NCBI GenBank assembly: GCA_046091165.1
Contig: JBJTBE010000042.1
Span: 1 to 10,658, forward strand
DNA length: 10,658 nt
Reading direction: 5' to 3'
DNA from: F1-60-MAGs163 sp046091165
GTDB taxonomy: Bacteria > Actinomycetota > Thermoleophilia > Solirubrobacterales > Solirubrobacteraceae
Shown: piece by piece, positions 1 through 5,977 of the stretch
Layout of the letters: the number at the start of each line of letters is the position of its first letter
Numbering within the stretch: position 1 is the stretch's first letter
Notes under the pieces: generated by a model
The model's input: the letters and a program-made list of their open reading frames with translations, nothing else
Told to the model about the DNA's origin: nothing
The model's database searches: none
Translations under genes and position numbers: made by a program

Positions 1-186
1 GCGCTGGCCCGCGAGCGGGCGCGCCCCGCCGCCGTCGCCTGGCTGCTGGCCGGGCTGGCCCTGGTCGGCTGGATGTTCGTGCCGGCGGTCCCCGACGTGC
101 TGCTGCGGGCGGAGATCGGCTACGCGGCGTGCGCGGCGCTGCTCTGCGCCCTGCTCTACGCGCTCTACCGGCGCGACGCCGGCTGA
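1..186 (+). CDS. C-terminal end of an unidentified membrane protein (partial)
   Basis: An open frame enters from the left edge and ends at TGA (184-186), giving 61 residues. I do not recognise the family. Two hydrophobic segments are visible, at about residues 11-31 (alanine/leucine-rich, ending in GWMFVPAV) and about 40-57, followed by a short basic tail (YRRDAG). This suggests the last two transmembrane helices of an integral membrane protein with a positively charged, probably cytoplasmic, C-terminus. It is the only gene on the + strand here and it converges on rpe, with 5 bp between the two stop codons, so it is not part of the neighbouring operons. The composition matches real coding sequence in this GC-rich genome, but no function can be assigned from this fragment. 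The start lies outside the window. Confidence 0.6.
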   Translation, partial: ALARERARPAAVAWLLAGLALVGWMFVPAVPDVLLRAEIGYAACAALLCALLYALYRRDAG

Positions 187-200
187 ACCCCCTAGCCGGC
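178..200. terminator. Shared hairpin spanning both convergent stop codons (candidate bidirectional terminator)
   Basis: A perfect 7-bp inverted repeat, GCCGGCT (178-184) and AGCCGGC (194-200), encloses a 9-nt loop. It overlaps the TGA of the + strand membrane gene and the TAG of rpe. No T-rich tract follows on either strand, so it would be a U-less hairpin rather than a classical intrinsic terminator. Its position at a tail-to-tail junction supports a termination or 3'-end role, which is inference. Confidence 0.4.
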
Positions 201-845
201 CTGTGCCGCGGCGAGGATCGCCGCGTAGGCGGCTCCCGGGTCTCCCGACCCGAAGATCGCGCTGCCGGCCACCAGCCGTTCGGCACCCGCGGCAACCGCC
301 GGCCCGGCGGTCTGCTCGTCGATGCCCCCGTCGACCTCGAGGATCGTCTCCACGGGAAGCAGCTCGCGCATCCTCGCGATCTTCTCCAGCGAGCCGGCGA
401 TGAAGCCCTGGCCCCCCCAGCCGGGGTTGACGGTCATGCAGAGGGCGAGGTCGACCTCGACCTGCTCGTAGAAGTCGACCGGGGTGGCCGGGTTGACGGC
501 GAGCCCGGCCTGGCAGCCGTGGTCGCGGATCAGGCCCAGGGCGTAGTCGATCGCCGGGGTCGCCTCGGCGTGGATGATGATCGTCCCCGCCCCGGCCTCG
601 GCGAAGGCGCCGATCTGGGTGGTCTCGGGGTGCTCGACCATCAGGTGGACCTCGAGGTGCAGGCCCATGTCGCGGAGGGCCTCGCAGACGGCCGGCCCCA
701 TCGAGAGCGGCGGCACGAAGTGGCCGTCCATGATGTCGACGTGAATCACGCCGGCCCCGGCCTCCCGGACCAGGGTGGCCTGCTCGCGCAGCTGCCCGAA
801 GTCGGCGGAGAGCACCGAGGGGGCGACCTGCGGAAAGTCGCTCAT
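192..845 (-). CDS. rpe: Ribulose-phosphate 3-epimerase
   Basis: A 217-residue cytoplasmic TIM-barrel enzyme that interconverts D-ribulose 5-phosphate and D-xylulose 5-phosphate in the pentose phosphate pathway. Family motifs are clear: APSVLSADF (8-16), HVDIMDGHFVP (35-45), EVHLMVEHP (66-73), NPGWGGQGF (140-148) and VDGGI (171-175). The expected metal and catalytic residues His35, Asp37, His68 and Asp172 are all present, and the length is normal for the family (about 215-225). I chose the ATG at 845 because it forms an ATGA overlap with the stop of the upstream zinc-ribbon gene and gives the standard N-terminus. An upstream ATG at 881 would only add 12 unconserved residues inside the preceding gene. 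It is the last gene of the def-fmt block. A GAGGT lies right against the start, too close to act as a normal ribosome binding site, so translational coupling is likely. Confidence 0.96.
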   Translation of the reverse strand: MSDFPQVAPSVLSADFGQLREQATLVREAGAGVIHVDIMDGHFVPPLSMGPAVCEALRDMGLHLEVHLMVEHPETTQIGAFAEAGAGTIIIHAEATPAIDYALGLIRDHGCQAGLAVNPATPVDFYEQVEVDLALCMTVNPGWGGQGFIAGSLEKIARMRELLPVETILEVDGGIDEQTAGPAVAAGAERLVAGSAIFGSGDPGAAYAAILAAAQAG

Positions 846-1063
846 ACCTCGACCAGCATCGAGGTCCCGCAGTGCGAGCACTCGGTGGTTGCGGTGCTGG
901 ACATGCGGACGATCGTCTGGTGCTCGCCGCAGCCCGGGCAGACCGAGCGCAGCTCGTAGCGGTGAAGGCAGTAGACGCAGCGGTAGCGGCCGGGGACCGT
1001 GGTCGGCCTCAGCCAGGGCTCATGACAGGACGGACACTCGAGCCCAATCGACACCTCCGACAC
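842..1063 (-). CDS. Small double zinc-ribbon protein, YfgJ-like
   Basis: A 73-residue cysteine-rich protein with four CxxC knuckles: Cys10/13 (CPSC), Cys29/32 (CVYC), Cys42/45 (CPGC) and Cys62/65 (CSHC). This is enough for two zinc ribbons. Length and spacing resemble the YfgJ-type zinc-ribbon family, whose role is unknown to me; binding to nucleic acid or protein is a guess. The frame stays open to a GTG at 1126, which would give 94 residues and overlap the end of fmt. I prefer the GTG at 1063: the extra 21 residues look like low-complexity filler, and a TATAGT hexamer ends 7 nt before 1063, in line with the leaderless layout of other genes here. A further possibility is ATT at about 1048, just after GGAGGTGTCG. 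The stop overlaps the rpe start as ATGA. The gene occupies the place where rsmB often sits between fmt and rpe. Confidence 0.8.
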   Translation of the reverse strand: MSEVSIGLECPSCHEPWLRPTTVPGRYRCVYCLHRYELRSVCPGCGEHQTIVRMSSTATTECSHCGTSMLVEV

Positions 1064-1070
1064 GCTGGTG

Positions 1071-1076
1071 ACTATA
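1071..1076 (-). promoter_or_regulatory. -10-like TATAGT before the zinc-ribbon gene (possible internal leaderless promoter)
   Basis: On the minus strand TATAGT (5 of 6 matches to TATAAT) is followed by seven bases and then GTG at 1063. AT-rich hexamers are rare in this sequence, and this one falls in the short gap after fmt. I see no convincing -35. If active, it would give a transcript starting at or next to the GTG and covering the zinc-ribbon gene and rpe. Confidence 0.4.
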
Positions 1077-1103
1077 CGCCGCCCTCCCGGCGTACCGGTG
1101 GCC

Positions 1104-1940
1104 TCAGGAGCCGGCAAACGGGTCACCGTGGCCCCTCAGGTAGTCCTCCCAGGACATCGCCCTGCCGCCCGGGGGCAGCACGAGGTCGGGCACCAGGCGG
1201 CCATCCCCGACGTGGGCCTCGAGCACCCCGAGGAAGCTCCCGTCGGGCAGGGCCAGCCGGGCCCCCACGTGCGGGCTCAGTGCGCGCACCCGGCGCTCCT
1301 GCTCGTCGGGCGCCGACGACGGGTCGAGCGTCCGGTCCCCGGGCCCGACCTTCTCGGCCCAGGTGACCAACGACTCGTCCTGCTCGGCGAACGGCGGGCG
1401 CTCGCGCAGCGCCTCCAGCAGCAGCCGCGCGCCAAGCGCCTCCAGCCGCTCCGCAAGCGTTCCCCAGGTGTCGCGGGGGCCGATCGGCTCGGCGGCCGCC
1501 AGGCAGACCGGCCCGCTGTCCAGCCCGGCGGTGAGCCTCATGATCGAGACGCCGGTCTCGGCGTCGCCGGCCATGATCGCCCGCTCGATCGGCGCGGCCC
1601 CCCGCCAGCGCGGCAGGAGCGACGGGTGGACGTTGAGGATCTCGTAGCGCTCCAGCAGCGCCTCGCCGACCAGCGCCCCGTAGGCGCAGACGACGAGCAG
1701 CTCGGGGTTGGCGGAAGCGATCCGCTCGACCGAGGCGTCGGCGTTTACGTCCTCGGGCTGGAAGCTCTCCAGCCCCAGCTCGGCGGCAGCGTCGGCCACC
1801 GGCGGGGCGGTCAGCTGTCTCCCCCGGCCAGCTGGACGGTCGGGCCGGGTGACCACGAGCGCCGGCGGCGCCCCGGCCTCGCAGATCCGCCGCAGGAGGC
1901 CGGCGGCAAAGCCGGAGGTGCCCAGGTAGGCGAACCTCAC
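1104..1940 (-). CDS. fmt: Methionyl-tRNA formyltransferase
   Basis: Transfers a formyl group from 10-formyltetrahydrofolate to Met-tRNAfMet for translation initiation. The N-terminal formyltransferase domain (about 1-190) is well conserved: TRPDRPAGRGRQL (31-43), the signature NVHPSLLPRWRGAAPIERAI (103-122) with catalytic Asn103 and His105, and GLDSGPV (139-145) with catalytic Asp141. The C-terminal tRNA-binding domain starts near AEKV (195-198). At 278 residues it is shorter than the usual 305-320; the shortfall seems to be an in-frame loss of about 25 residues in the OB fold near residue 243, since the flanking LEAH and GDGRLV...GGRAMSWEDYLRG blocks can still be aligned. The GTG start at 1940 lies 7 bp after the def stop, with no clear Shine-Dalgarno, so it is probably cotranslated with def. 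Pairing with def is typical because the two enzymes form the formylation-deformylation cycle. Confidence 0.95.
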   Translation of the reverse strand: MRFAYLGTSGFAAGLLRRICEAGAPPALVVTRPDRPAGRGRQLTAPPVADAAAELGLESFQPEDVNADASVERIASANPELLVVCAYGALVGEALLERYEILNVHPSLLPRWRGAAPIERAIMAGDAETGVSIMRLTAGLDSGPVCLAAAEPIGPRDTWGTLAERLEALGARLLLEALRERPPFAEQDESLVTWAEKVGPGDRTLDPSSAPDEQERRVRALSPHVGARLALPDGSFLGVLEAHVGDGRLVPDLVLPPGGRAMSWEDYLRGHGDPFAGS

Positions 1941-1947
1941 CGCAGGC

Positions 1948-2562
1948 TCAGCTCTCGCGCAGGGCCTCGCGCAGCGTCTTCATCGCCTCGCGGCGGTCGG
2001 ACCTCGAGGCACGGTCGAGGATCAGGACGCCGTCGAGGTGGTCGACCTCGTGCTGGATCACCCGCGCCTCGAGCCCCTCGGCCTCGATCTCGAACTCTTC
2101 TCCGAAGGGGTCATGGGCACGGACGCGAATCCGGGCCGGGCGCTCTATCTCCAGGCCTACCTCCGGGAGGCTGAGACATCCCTCGAAGCCAGCCTCCTTT
2201 TCCTCGGAGAACCACTCGATCTGCGGGTTTACCAGGGCCTGGAAGTCGCCGTCCTCCTCCACCCGGTAGACCAGCATGCGGCGAAGCTCGCCGACCTGGT
2301 TGGCCGACAGCCCGACCCCGATTGCCTCATCCATCAGGTGGGCCATCCGGTCCAGCGAAGCCCGCAGCTCGTCGTCGAACTCGGTGACCGGGACGGCGCG
2401 CGACTTGAGCACCGGGTCCCCGAACCGGCGGACGTGGCGCAGGGCCGCGGCACGGCGCGCGAGGCGCTCCTCGTCGTATTCGGCAGCAGGGGCCCGGCGC
2501 GCGAGGCGCTCCTCATCGTCTTCGGCGACCTCAACCTCACCGCCGCTCTCTTCCGGGGCCAT
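1948..2562 (-). CDS. def: Peptide deformylase with a repeat-bearing N-terminal extension
   Basis: Removes the N-formyl group from new proteins as they leave the ribosome. All three metal-site motifs are present: GVGLSANQ (82-89, motif 1; the family usually has GxGLAAxQ, so Ser replaces Ala here), EGCLSLP (127-133, metal ligand Cys129) and HEVDH (171-175, metal ligands His171 and His175, catalytic Glu172). The conserved domain begins at about residue 42 (RHVRRFGDPVL). The first 40 residues are a highly charged extension holding two copies of DEERLARRA, at 16-24 and 30-38, encoded by a DNA repeat. No ATG, GTG or TTG exists between the chosen ATG and the conserved domain, so the extension is probably real. 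There is no Shine-Dalgarno; a promoter-like element ends 6 nt before the ATG. It heads the def-fmt-zinc ribbon-rpe block. Confidence 0.95.
   Translation of the reverse strand: MAPEESGGEVEVAEDDEERLARRAPAAEYDEERLARRAAALRHVRRFGDPVLKSRAVPVTEFDDELRASLDRMAHLMDEAIGVGLSANQVGELRRMLVYRVEEDGDFQALVNPQIEWFSEEKEAGFEGCLSLPEVGLEIERPARIRVRAHDPFGEEFEIEAEGLEARVIQHEVDHLDGVLILDRASRSDRREAMKTLREALRES
2453..2526. repeat. Tandem 42-bp-spaced direct repeat inside the 5' end of def
   Basis: Two 32-bp copies, 2453-2484 and 2495-2526, match at 30 of 32 positions and are offset by 42 bp (14 codons, in frame). The differences are at copy positions 21 and 27. They encode the repeated DEERLARRA segment. The offset keeps the reading frame, which fits an in-frame duplication in a tolerant N-terminal extension. 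Confidence 0.85.
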
Positions 2563-2568
2563 GAGCCG

Positions 2569-2597
2569 ATTCTAGGACGGGCGCTACTGCGGGTCGA
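2569..2597 (-). promoter_or_regulatory. Candidate leaderless promoter of def
   Basis: On the minus strand TCGACC (2597-2592; 4 of 6 matches to TTGACA) is followed after 17 bp by TAGAAT (2574-2569; 5 of 6 matches to TATAAT). Exactly 6 nt then precede the def ATG, so the A of the ATG would be the predicted +1. The -35 lies within the last codons of priA. Together with the missing Shine-Dalgarno, this is the best promoter in the window. Confidence 0.6.
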
Positions 2598-4620
2598 CGT
2601 CCACCGAGAAGGAGACGCCCCTGCGCCCCCACGTGCCGGCAGCCGCGTTGACCGCCGCCCCCACCGCGGCCACCGCCGGCCTGCGCTCGGGAGCCTTCAC
2701 CACCACCTGGCTGCGCTCCCGCCCGCGCAGGCGGAAGAGCGGCGCCGGGCCAAGGGAGCCCGGCAGGGCACCCTGGAGCTCGAGGGCGGCCTGCTGGGCG
2801 AGGCCGGGCTTCTCCGAGGAGCAGACGACCCGGATGAGGGTGGAGAAGGGCGGGTAGGAGAGGGCCCGGCGCCGCTCCAGCTCGCCGGCCAGGAAGCCCC
2901 CGGCGTCATGGCGCGAAGCGCGGACGATCGACTCGGCCTCCGGGACCATCGTCTGCACCAGCACGCGCCCCGGCGTCGAGCCACGCCCGGTGCGGCCGGC
3001 CAGCTGGGTGACCAGGGCGAAGGTGCGCTCCTCGGCCCGGAAGTCCGGGAAGCGGAGCGTCTGGTCGGCGTCGATCACCACGCCCAGCTCCACGCCGGGA
3101 AAGTCGTGGCCCTTGGCGACGACCTGGGTCCCGAGCAGGATGCCGGCCTCTGCATGCTCGAACCGGGCCAGCACGGCGCCCGGGTCGCCGGCGTCGCCGT
3201 CGAGCCGGAAGACCTCCCCGGGAAGCTCCTCCTCCAGGCGCTCGGTGCCGGTGCCATGGCGGGCGATGGAGGCCGACCCGCACTCGGGGCAGCCTTCGGG
3301 CACCGGCTCGCGGTGGCCGCAGTGGTGGCAGGAGAGCGTGCCGCTGGCCCGGTGCATCACCAGCGTCACGTCGCACTGCGGGCACTCCCAGGCGTGCCCG
3401 CAGCCCGAGCAGGTCAGGTAGTTGGACCAGCCGCGCCGGTTGAGGAGGACGATCGACTTGCGGGCGTCGACGAGGGCCTCGTAGGCGACGGGGTGGAGCG
3501 CGCCCCGGACCCCCTTCAGGTCGAGGATCTCGACCGGGGGTAGCGGCGAGCCGTCGACCCGCTCCGGCAGCTCGACCCGGCTCAGCGACTCCCAGCTCTC
3601 GGCGCGCGGCGTCGCGCTCCCGGCCACGAGCACCGCCCCATGCTGGCGCGCCCGGTGGAAGGCGACGTTCCGCGCGTCGTAGCGGGGGTCGCCCTCGTGC
3701 TTGTAGGAGGCGTCGTGCTCCTCGTCGACGACGATCAGGCCGATTCGCTCCATCGGCGCGAAGACCGCCGAGCGCGGGCCGATGCAGACCCGCGCCTCGC
3801 CGCTGCGGACCCGCATCCACTCGTCGTAGCGCTCCCCGGCCGCGAGCCCCGAGTGCAGCACCGCGACGGTCTCCCCGAAGCGCTCCCGGAAGCGGGTGAC
3901 CATCTGGGGCGTGAGCCCGATCTCCGGGACCAGCACGAGAACACCACGGCCCTCCTCGAGCGTGCGCTCGGCGGCCTGCAGGTAGACCTCGGTCTTCCCC
4001 GAGCCGGTCACGCCGTGCAGGAGGAGGCTCTCCCCCGGCCCGGCAGCGCTCATCCGCTCGAGCGCCTGCTCCTGCCGCGGGGTCAGGGCCGGGCCGCCGG
4101 CCTCCCGGCTGGCCCCGACCTCGCGGTGGCCGGGCTCGCGACGCTGGCCGCGGGCCTCGATCTCCACGAGCCCCCGGGCCTCCAGGCGCCGGAGGGCGGC
4201 GAGGTCCTCACCGGCCGCACGCGGGAGGGTGGCCAGCAGCGCGCGCTGGCGCCCGGTCAGCCTCTCCCCCTCTTCCGGCTCCCTGACCGCGGTGGCGTAG
4301 AGCACCTTCTTCTCCCGCACGCCGCGGGGCGGGAGCATGAGGGAGAAGGCCCGCGCCGGCGTCGAGCCGTATTCCGCGGCCAGCCAGGGACCGAGCTCGA
4401 CGAGGTCTGCGGGCAGCGAGGCATCGAGGACCTCCCGGGGCGGGAGCACGTCGTGCTCGGAGCTGTCGGCTACGGCGGTGACGACGGCGAGCAGCTCCTG
4501 CCGGCCGAAGGGAACCACCATCACCGAGCCGACCCCTACCCCCTCCGGGCGCTCGTAATCGAACGGGCCCCGGAGGACCCGGGCCGTGGTTATCGGCTCG
4601 ACCTGTGCGACCGCGGACAC
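2584..4620 (-). CDS. priA: Primosomal replication restart helicase PriA
   Basis: A 678-residue superfamily 2 helicase that recognises stalled or collapsed forks and helps reload the replicative helicase. The order of parts is: N-terminal DNA-binding region (PFDYERP, 19-25; VPFGRQ, 36-41); Walker A GVTGSGKT (203-210); LVPEIGLTPQ (230-239); DEEHDASYK (299-307); GSATP (334-338); a zinc-binding insert with eight cysteines (404, 407, 413, 416, 431, 434, 444, 447); GTGTERLEEEL (456-466); GTQVVAKGHDFPGVELG (497-513); and motif VI QLAGRTGRG (539-547). All helicase motifs look intact, unlike many actinomycete PriA proteins that have lost them. The start is GTG at 4620, without a Shine-Dalgarno; a TAACTT ends 6 nt before it. 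It sits 78 bp after metK and 21 bp before def, in the widespread priA-def-fmt order. Confidence 0.97.
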   Translation of the reverse strand: MSAVAQVEPITTARVLRGPFDYERPEGVGVGSVMVVPFGRQELLAVVTAVADSSEHDVLPPREVLDASLPADLVELGPWLAAEYGSTPARAFSLMLPPRGVREKKVLYATAVREPEEGERLTGRQRALLATLPRAAGEDLAALRRLEARGLVEIEARGQRREPGHREVGASREAGGPALTPRQEQALERMSAAGPGESLLLHGVTGSGKTEVYLQAAERTLEEGRGVLVLVPEIGLTPQMVTRFRERFGETVAVLHSGLAAGERYDEWMRVRSGEARVCIGPRSAVFAPMERIGLIVVDEEHDASYKHEGDPRYDARNVAFHRARQHGAVLVAGSATPRAESWESLSRVELPERVDGSPLPPVEILDLKGVRGALHPVAYEALVDARKSIVLLNRRGWSNYLTCSGCGHAWECPQCDVTLVMHRASGTLSCHHCGHREPVPEGCPECGSASIARHGTGTERLEEELPGEVFRLDGDAGDPGAVLARFEHAEAGILLGTQVVAKGHDFPGVELGVVIDADQTLRFPDFRAEERTFALVTQLAGRTGRGSTPGRVLVQTMVPEAESIVRASRHDAGGFLAGELERRRALSYPPFSTLIRVVCSSEKPGLAQQAALELQGALPGSLGPAPLFRLRGRERSQVVVKAPERRPAVAAVGAAVNAAAGTWGRRGVSFSVDVDPQ

Positions 4621-4626
4621 CGACAG

Positions 4627-4632
4627 AAGTTA
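4627..4632 (-). promoter_or_regulatory. -10-like TAACTT before priA (possible leaderless promoter)
   Basis: TAACTT fits the TANNNT pattern and ends exactly 6 nt before the priA GTG, the same spacing as at def. There is no recognisable -35 and no Shine-Dalgarno. It is weaker than the def element on its own and gains support mainly from recurrence of the layout. Confidence 0.35.
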
Positions 4633-4653
4633 GAGCCCCGGCGGGATGGCTAC

Positions 4654-4672
4654 CGCCGCGGGAGCCGCGGCG
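4654..4672 (-). terminator. Strong GC hairpin after metK (candidate U-less terminator)
   Basis: In the 78-bp metK-priA gap, CGCCGCGG and CCGCGGCG form a perfect 8-bp all-GC stem with a 3-nt loop, beginning 26 nt after the metK stop codon. No U-tract follows. It could end the metK transcript or stabilise its 3' end. Because it is an inverted repeat it would also fold on the other strand, but only metK approaches it. Confidence 0.45.
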
Positions 4673-4698
4673 TCAGGGTGCCCGGCGGCCGGCGGTGC

Positions 4699-5922
4699 TC
4701 AGGCGCTCGCGGCGGCCGCGGCGGCCTCGCGCAGGGCGTCGGCCCGGTCGGTTCGCTCCCAGGTGAACTCACGCTCGTTGCGACCGAAGTGGCCGTAGGC
4801 GGCGGTGCCCGAGTAGATCGGGCTGTGCAGGCTCAGGTACTCGCGGAAGGCGGCCGGGCGCAGGTCGAAGTTCTCGGCCACCAGCTCCTCGATGCGGTCG
4901 ATCGGGATCGTCTCGGTCCCGAAGGTGTCGACCATCACCGAGACCGGGTGGGCGACGCCGATCGCATAGGCGACCTGGACCTCGGCGCGGTCGGCCAGGC
5001 CGGCGGCGACGATGTTCTTGGCCACGTGGCGGGCGGCGTAGGCCGCCGAGCGGTCGACCTTCGACGGGTCCTTGCCCGAGAAGGCGCCGCCCCCGTGACG
5101 GGCCATGCCGCCGTAGGTGTCGACGATGATCTTGCGCCCGGTGAGGCCGCAGTCGCCGACCGGGCCTCCGATGACGAAACGCCCCGTCGGGTTGATGAGC
5201 AGGTCGGCGCGGAGCTCCGCCGCGTCGTAATCGACGTTCTCGGAGTCGAGCACCGGCACGACGACGTTCTCCCAGAGGTCGTCGGCTATCCGGTTCTGGT
5301 CGACCTCCTCGTCGTGCTGGGTGGAGATCAGGACCTTCTCGACCGCGACCGGCCGGTTGTCCACGTAGCGGACCGAGACCTGGGTCTTGCCGTCGGGACG
5401 CAGGTAGGCGAGCGTCCCGTCCTTGCGGACCTCGGTGAGACGCTCGGCGAGGCGGTGGGCGAGGTGCACCGGGAGCGGCATGAGCGAGTCGGTCTCGCTG
5501 GTGGCGGACCCGAACATCATTCCCTGGTCGCCGGCCCCGGCCTTGTCGAGCGGGTCCTCGTCGCCCTCGCGGGCCTCCTTGGCCTCGTCGACGCCCTGTG
5601 CGATGTCGGCGGACTGGGCCTCGAGCCGGTTGAGCACCTCGACGGTGTCGGCGTCGAACATCGGGTCGAAGCCGACGTAGCCGATCTCGCGGACCTTGTC
5701 CCGCACGATCTTCTCCACGTCGATCTTCGAGACGTCGAACGAGGTCTCACCGGCGACGACCACGAGGTTGTTGTTGACCAGCGTCTCGCAGGCGACCTTG
5801 GCAAAGGAGTCCTGGGCGAGGATCGCGTCGAGGATCGCGTCGGAGATCTGGTCGGCGACCTTGTCGGGATGGCCCTCGGTGACCGATTCGGAGGTGAAGA
5901 GGAAGCTGTTCTCTGCGCTCAT
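4699..5922 (-). CDS. metK: S-adenosylmethionine synthetase (methionine adenosyltransferase)
   Basis: Makes S-adenosylmethionine from methionine and ATP in the cytoplasm, supplying methyl groups for the cell. It has 407 residues, slightly more than the usual 385-400. Motifs: TSESVTEGHPDKVADQISDA (10-29), holding His18, Asp20 and Lys21 of the ATP/metal site; the signature GAGDQGMMFG (129-138); LRPDGKTQV (174-182); and the phosphate-binding loop GGGAFSGKDPSKVDRSAAY (277-295). A charged stretch precedes the signature (about 112-128), as in Bacillus-type enzymes, and the C-terminus is an alanine-rich tail. The ATG at 5922 gives the standard N-terminus. No Shine-Dalgarno is visible, and TACGCT lies 10 nt upstream. 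It follows der after 55 bp and precedes priA; metK upstream of priA is a known actinobacterial neighbourhood. I see no room or signature for a SAM riboswitch. Confidence 0.97.
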   Translation of the reverse strand: MSAENSFLFTSESVTEGHPDKVADQISDAILDAILAQDSFAKVACETLVNNNLVVVAGETSFDVSKIDVEKIVRDKVREIGYVGFDPMFDADTVEVLNRLEAQSADIAQGVDEAKEAREGDEDPLDKAGAGDQGMMFGSATSETDSLMPLPVHLAHRLAERLTEVRKDGTLAYLRPDGKTQVSVRYVDNRPVAVEKVLISTQHDEEVDQNRIADDLWENVVVPVLDSENVDYDAAELRADLLINPTGRFVIGGPVGDCGLTGRKIIVDTYGGMARHGGGAFSGKDPSKVDRSAAYAARHVAKNIVAAGLADRAEVQVAYAIGVAHPVSVMVDTFGTETIPIDRIEELVAENFDLRPAAFREYLSLHSPIYSGTAAYGHFGRNEREFTWERTDRADALREAAAAAASA

Positions 5923-5932
5923 ATGACGCGGA

Positions 5933-5938
5933 AGCGTA
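5933..5938 (-). promoter_or_regulatory. -10-like TACGCT before metK
   Basis: TACGCT (TANNNT pattern) ends 10 nt before the metK ATG, immediately after the hairpin at 5939-5958. A start about 7 nt downstream would leave a leader of only 0-4 nt. No -35 is apparent, so support is weak on its own. Confidence 0.28.
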
Positions 5939-5958
5939 GCGGGCCGCAGGGGGCCCGC
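5939..5958 (-). terminator. Hairpin between der and metK (candidate U-less terminator)
   Basis: A perfect 7-bp inverted repeat, GCGGGCC (5939-5945) and GGCCCGC (5952-5958), with a 6-nt loop begins 19 nt after the der stop. No U-tract follows; a -10-like TACGCT comes next instead. It may separate the cmk-der transcript from metK, or form part of the metK promoter region. Confidence 0.38.
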
Positions 5959-5977
5959 AGGAATCCCCGCTGCAGCC

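Noticed and set aside
846..881. Earlier ATG for rpe, adding 12 residues
   Set aside because: The ATG at 845 forms an ATGA overlap and the standard N-terminus; the extra residues are unconserved.
5923..5977. Possible SAM riboswitch before metK
   Set aside because: The gap is only 55 bp, with a simple 7-bp hairpin and no multi-helix layout; the start codon seems to lie at the transcript 5' end.
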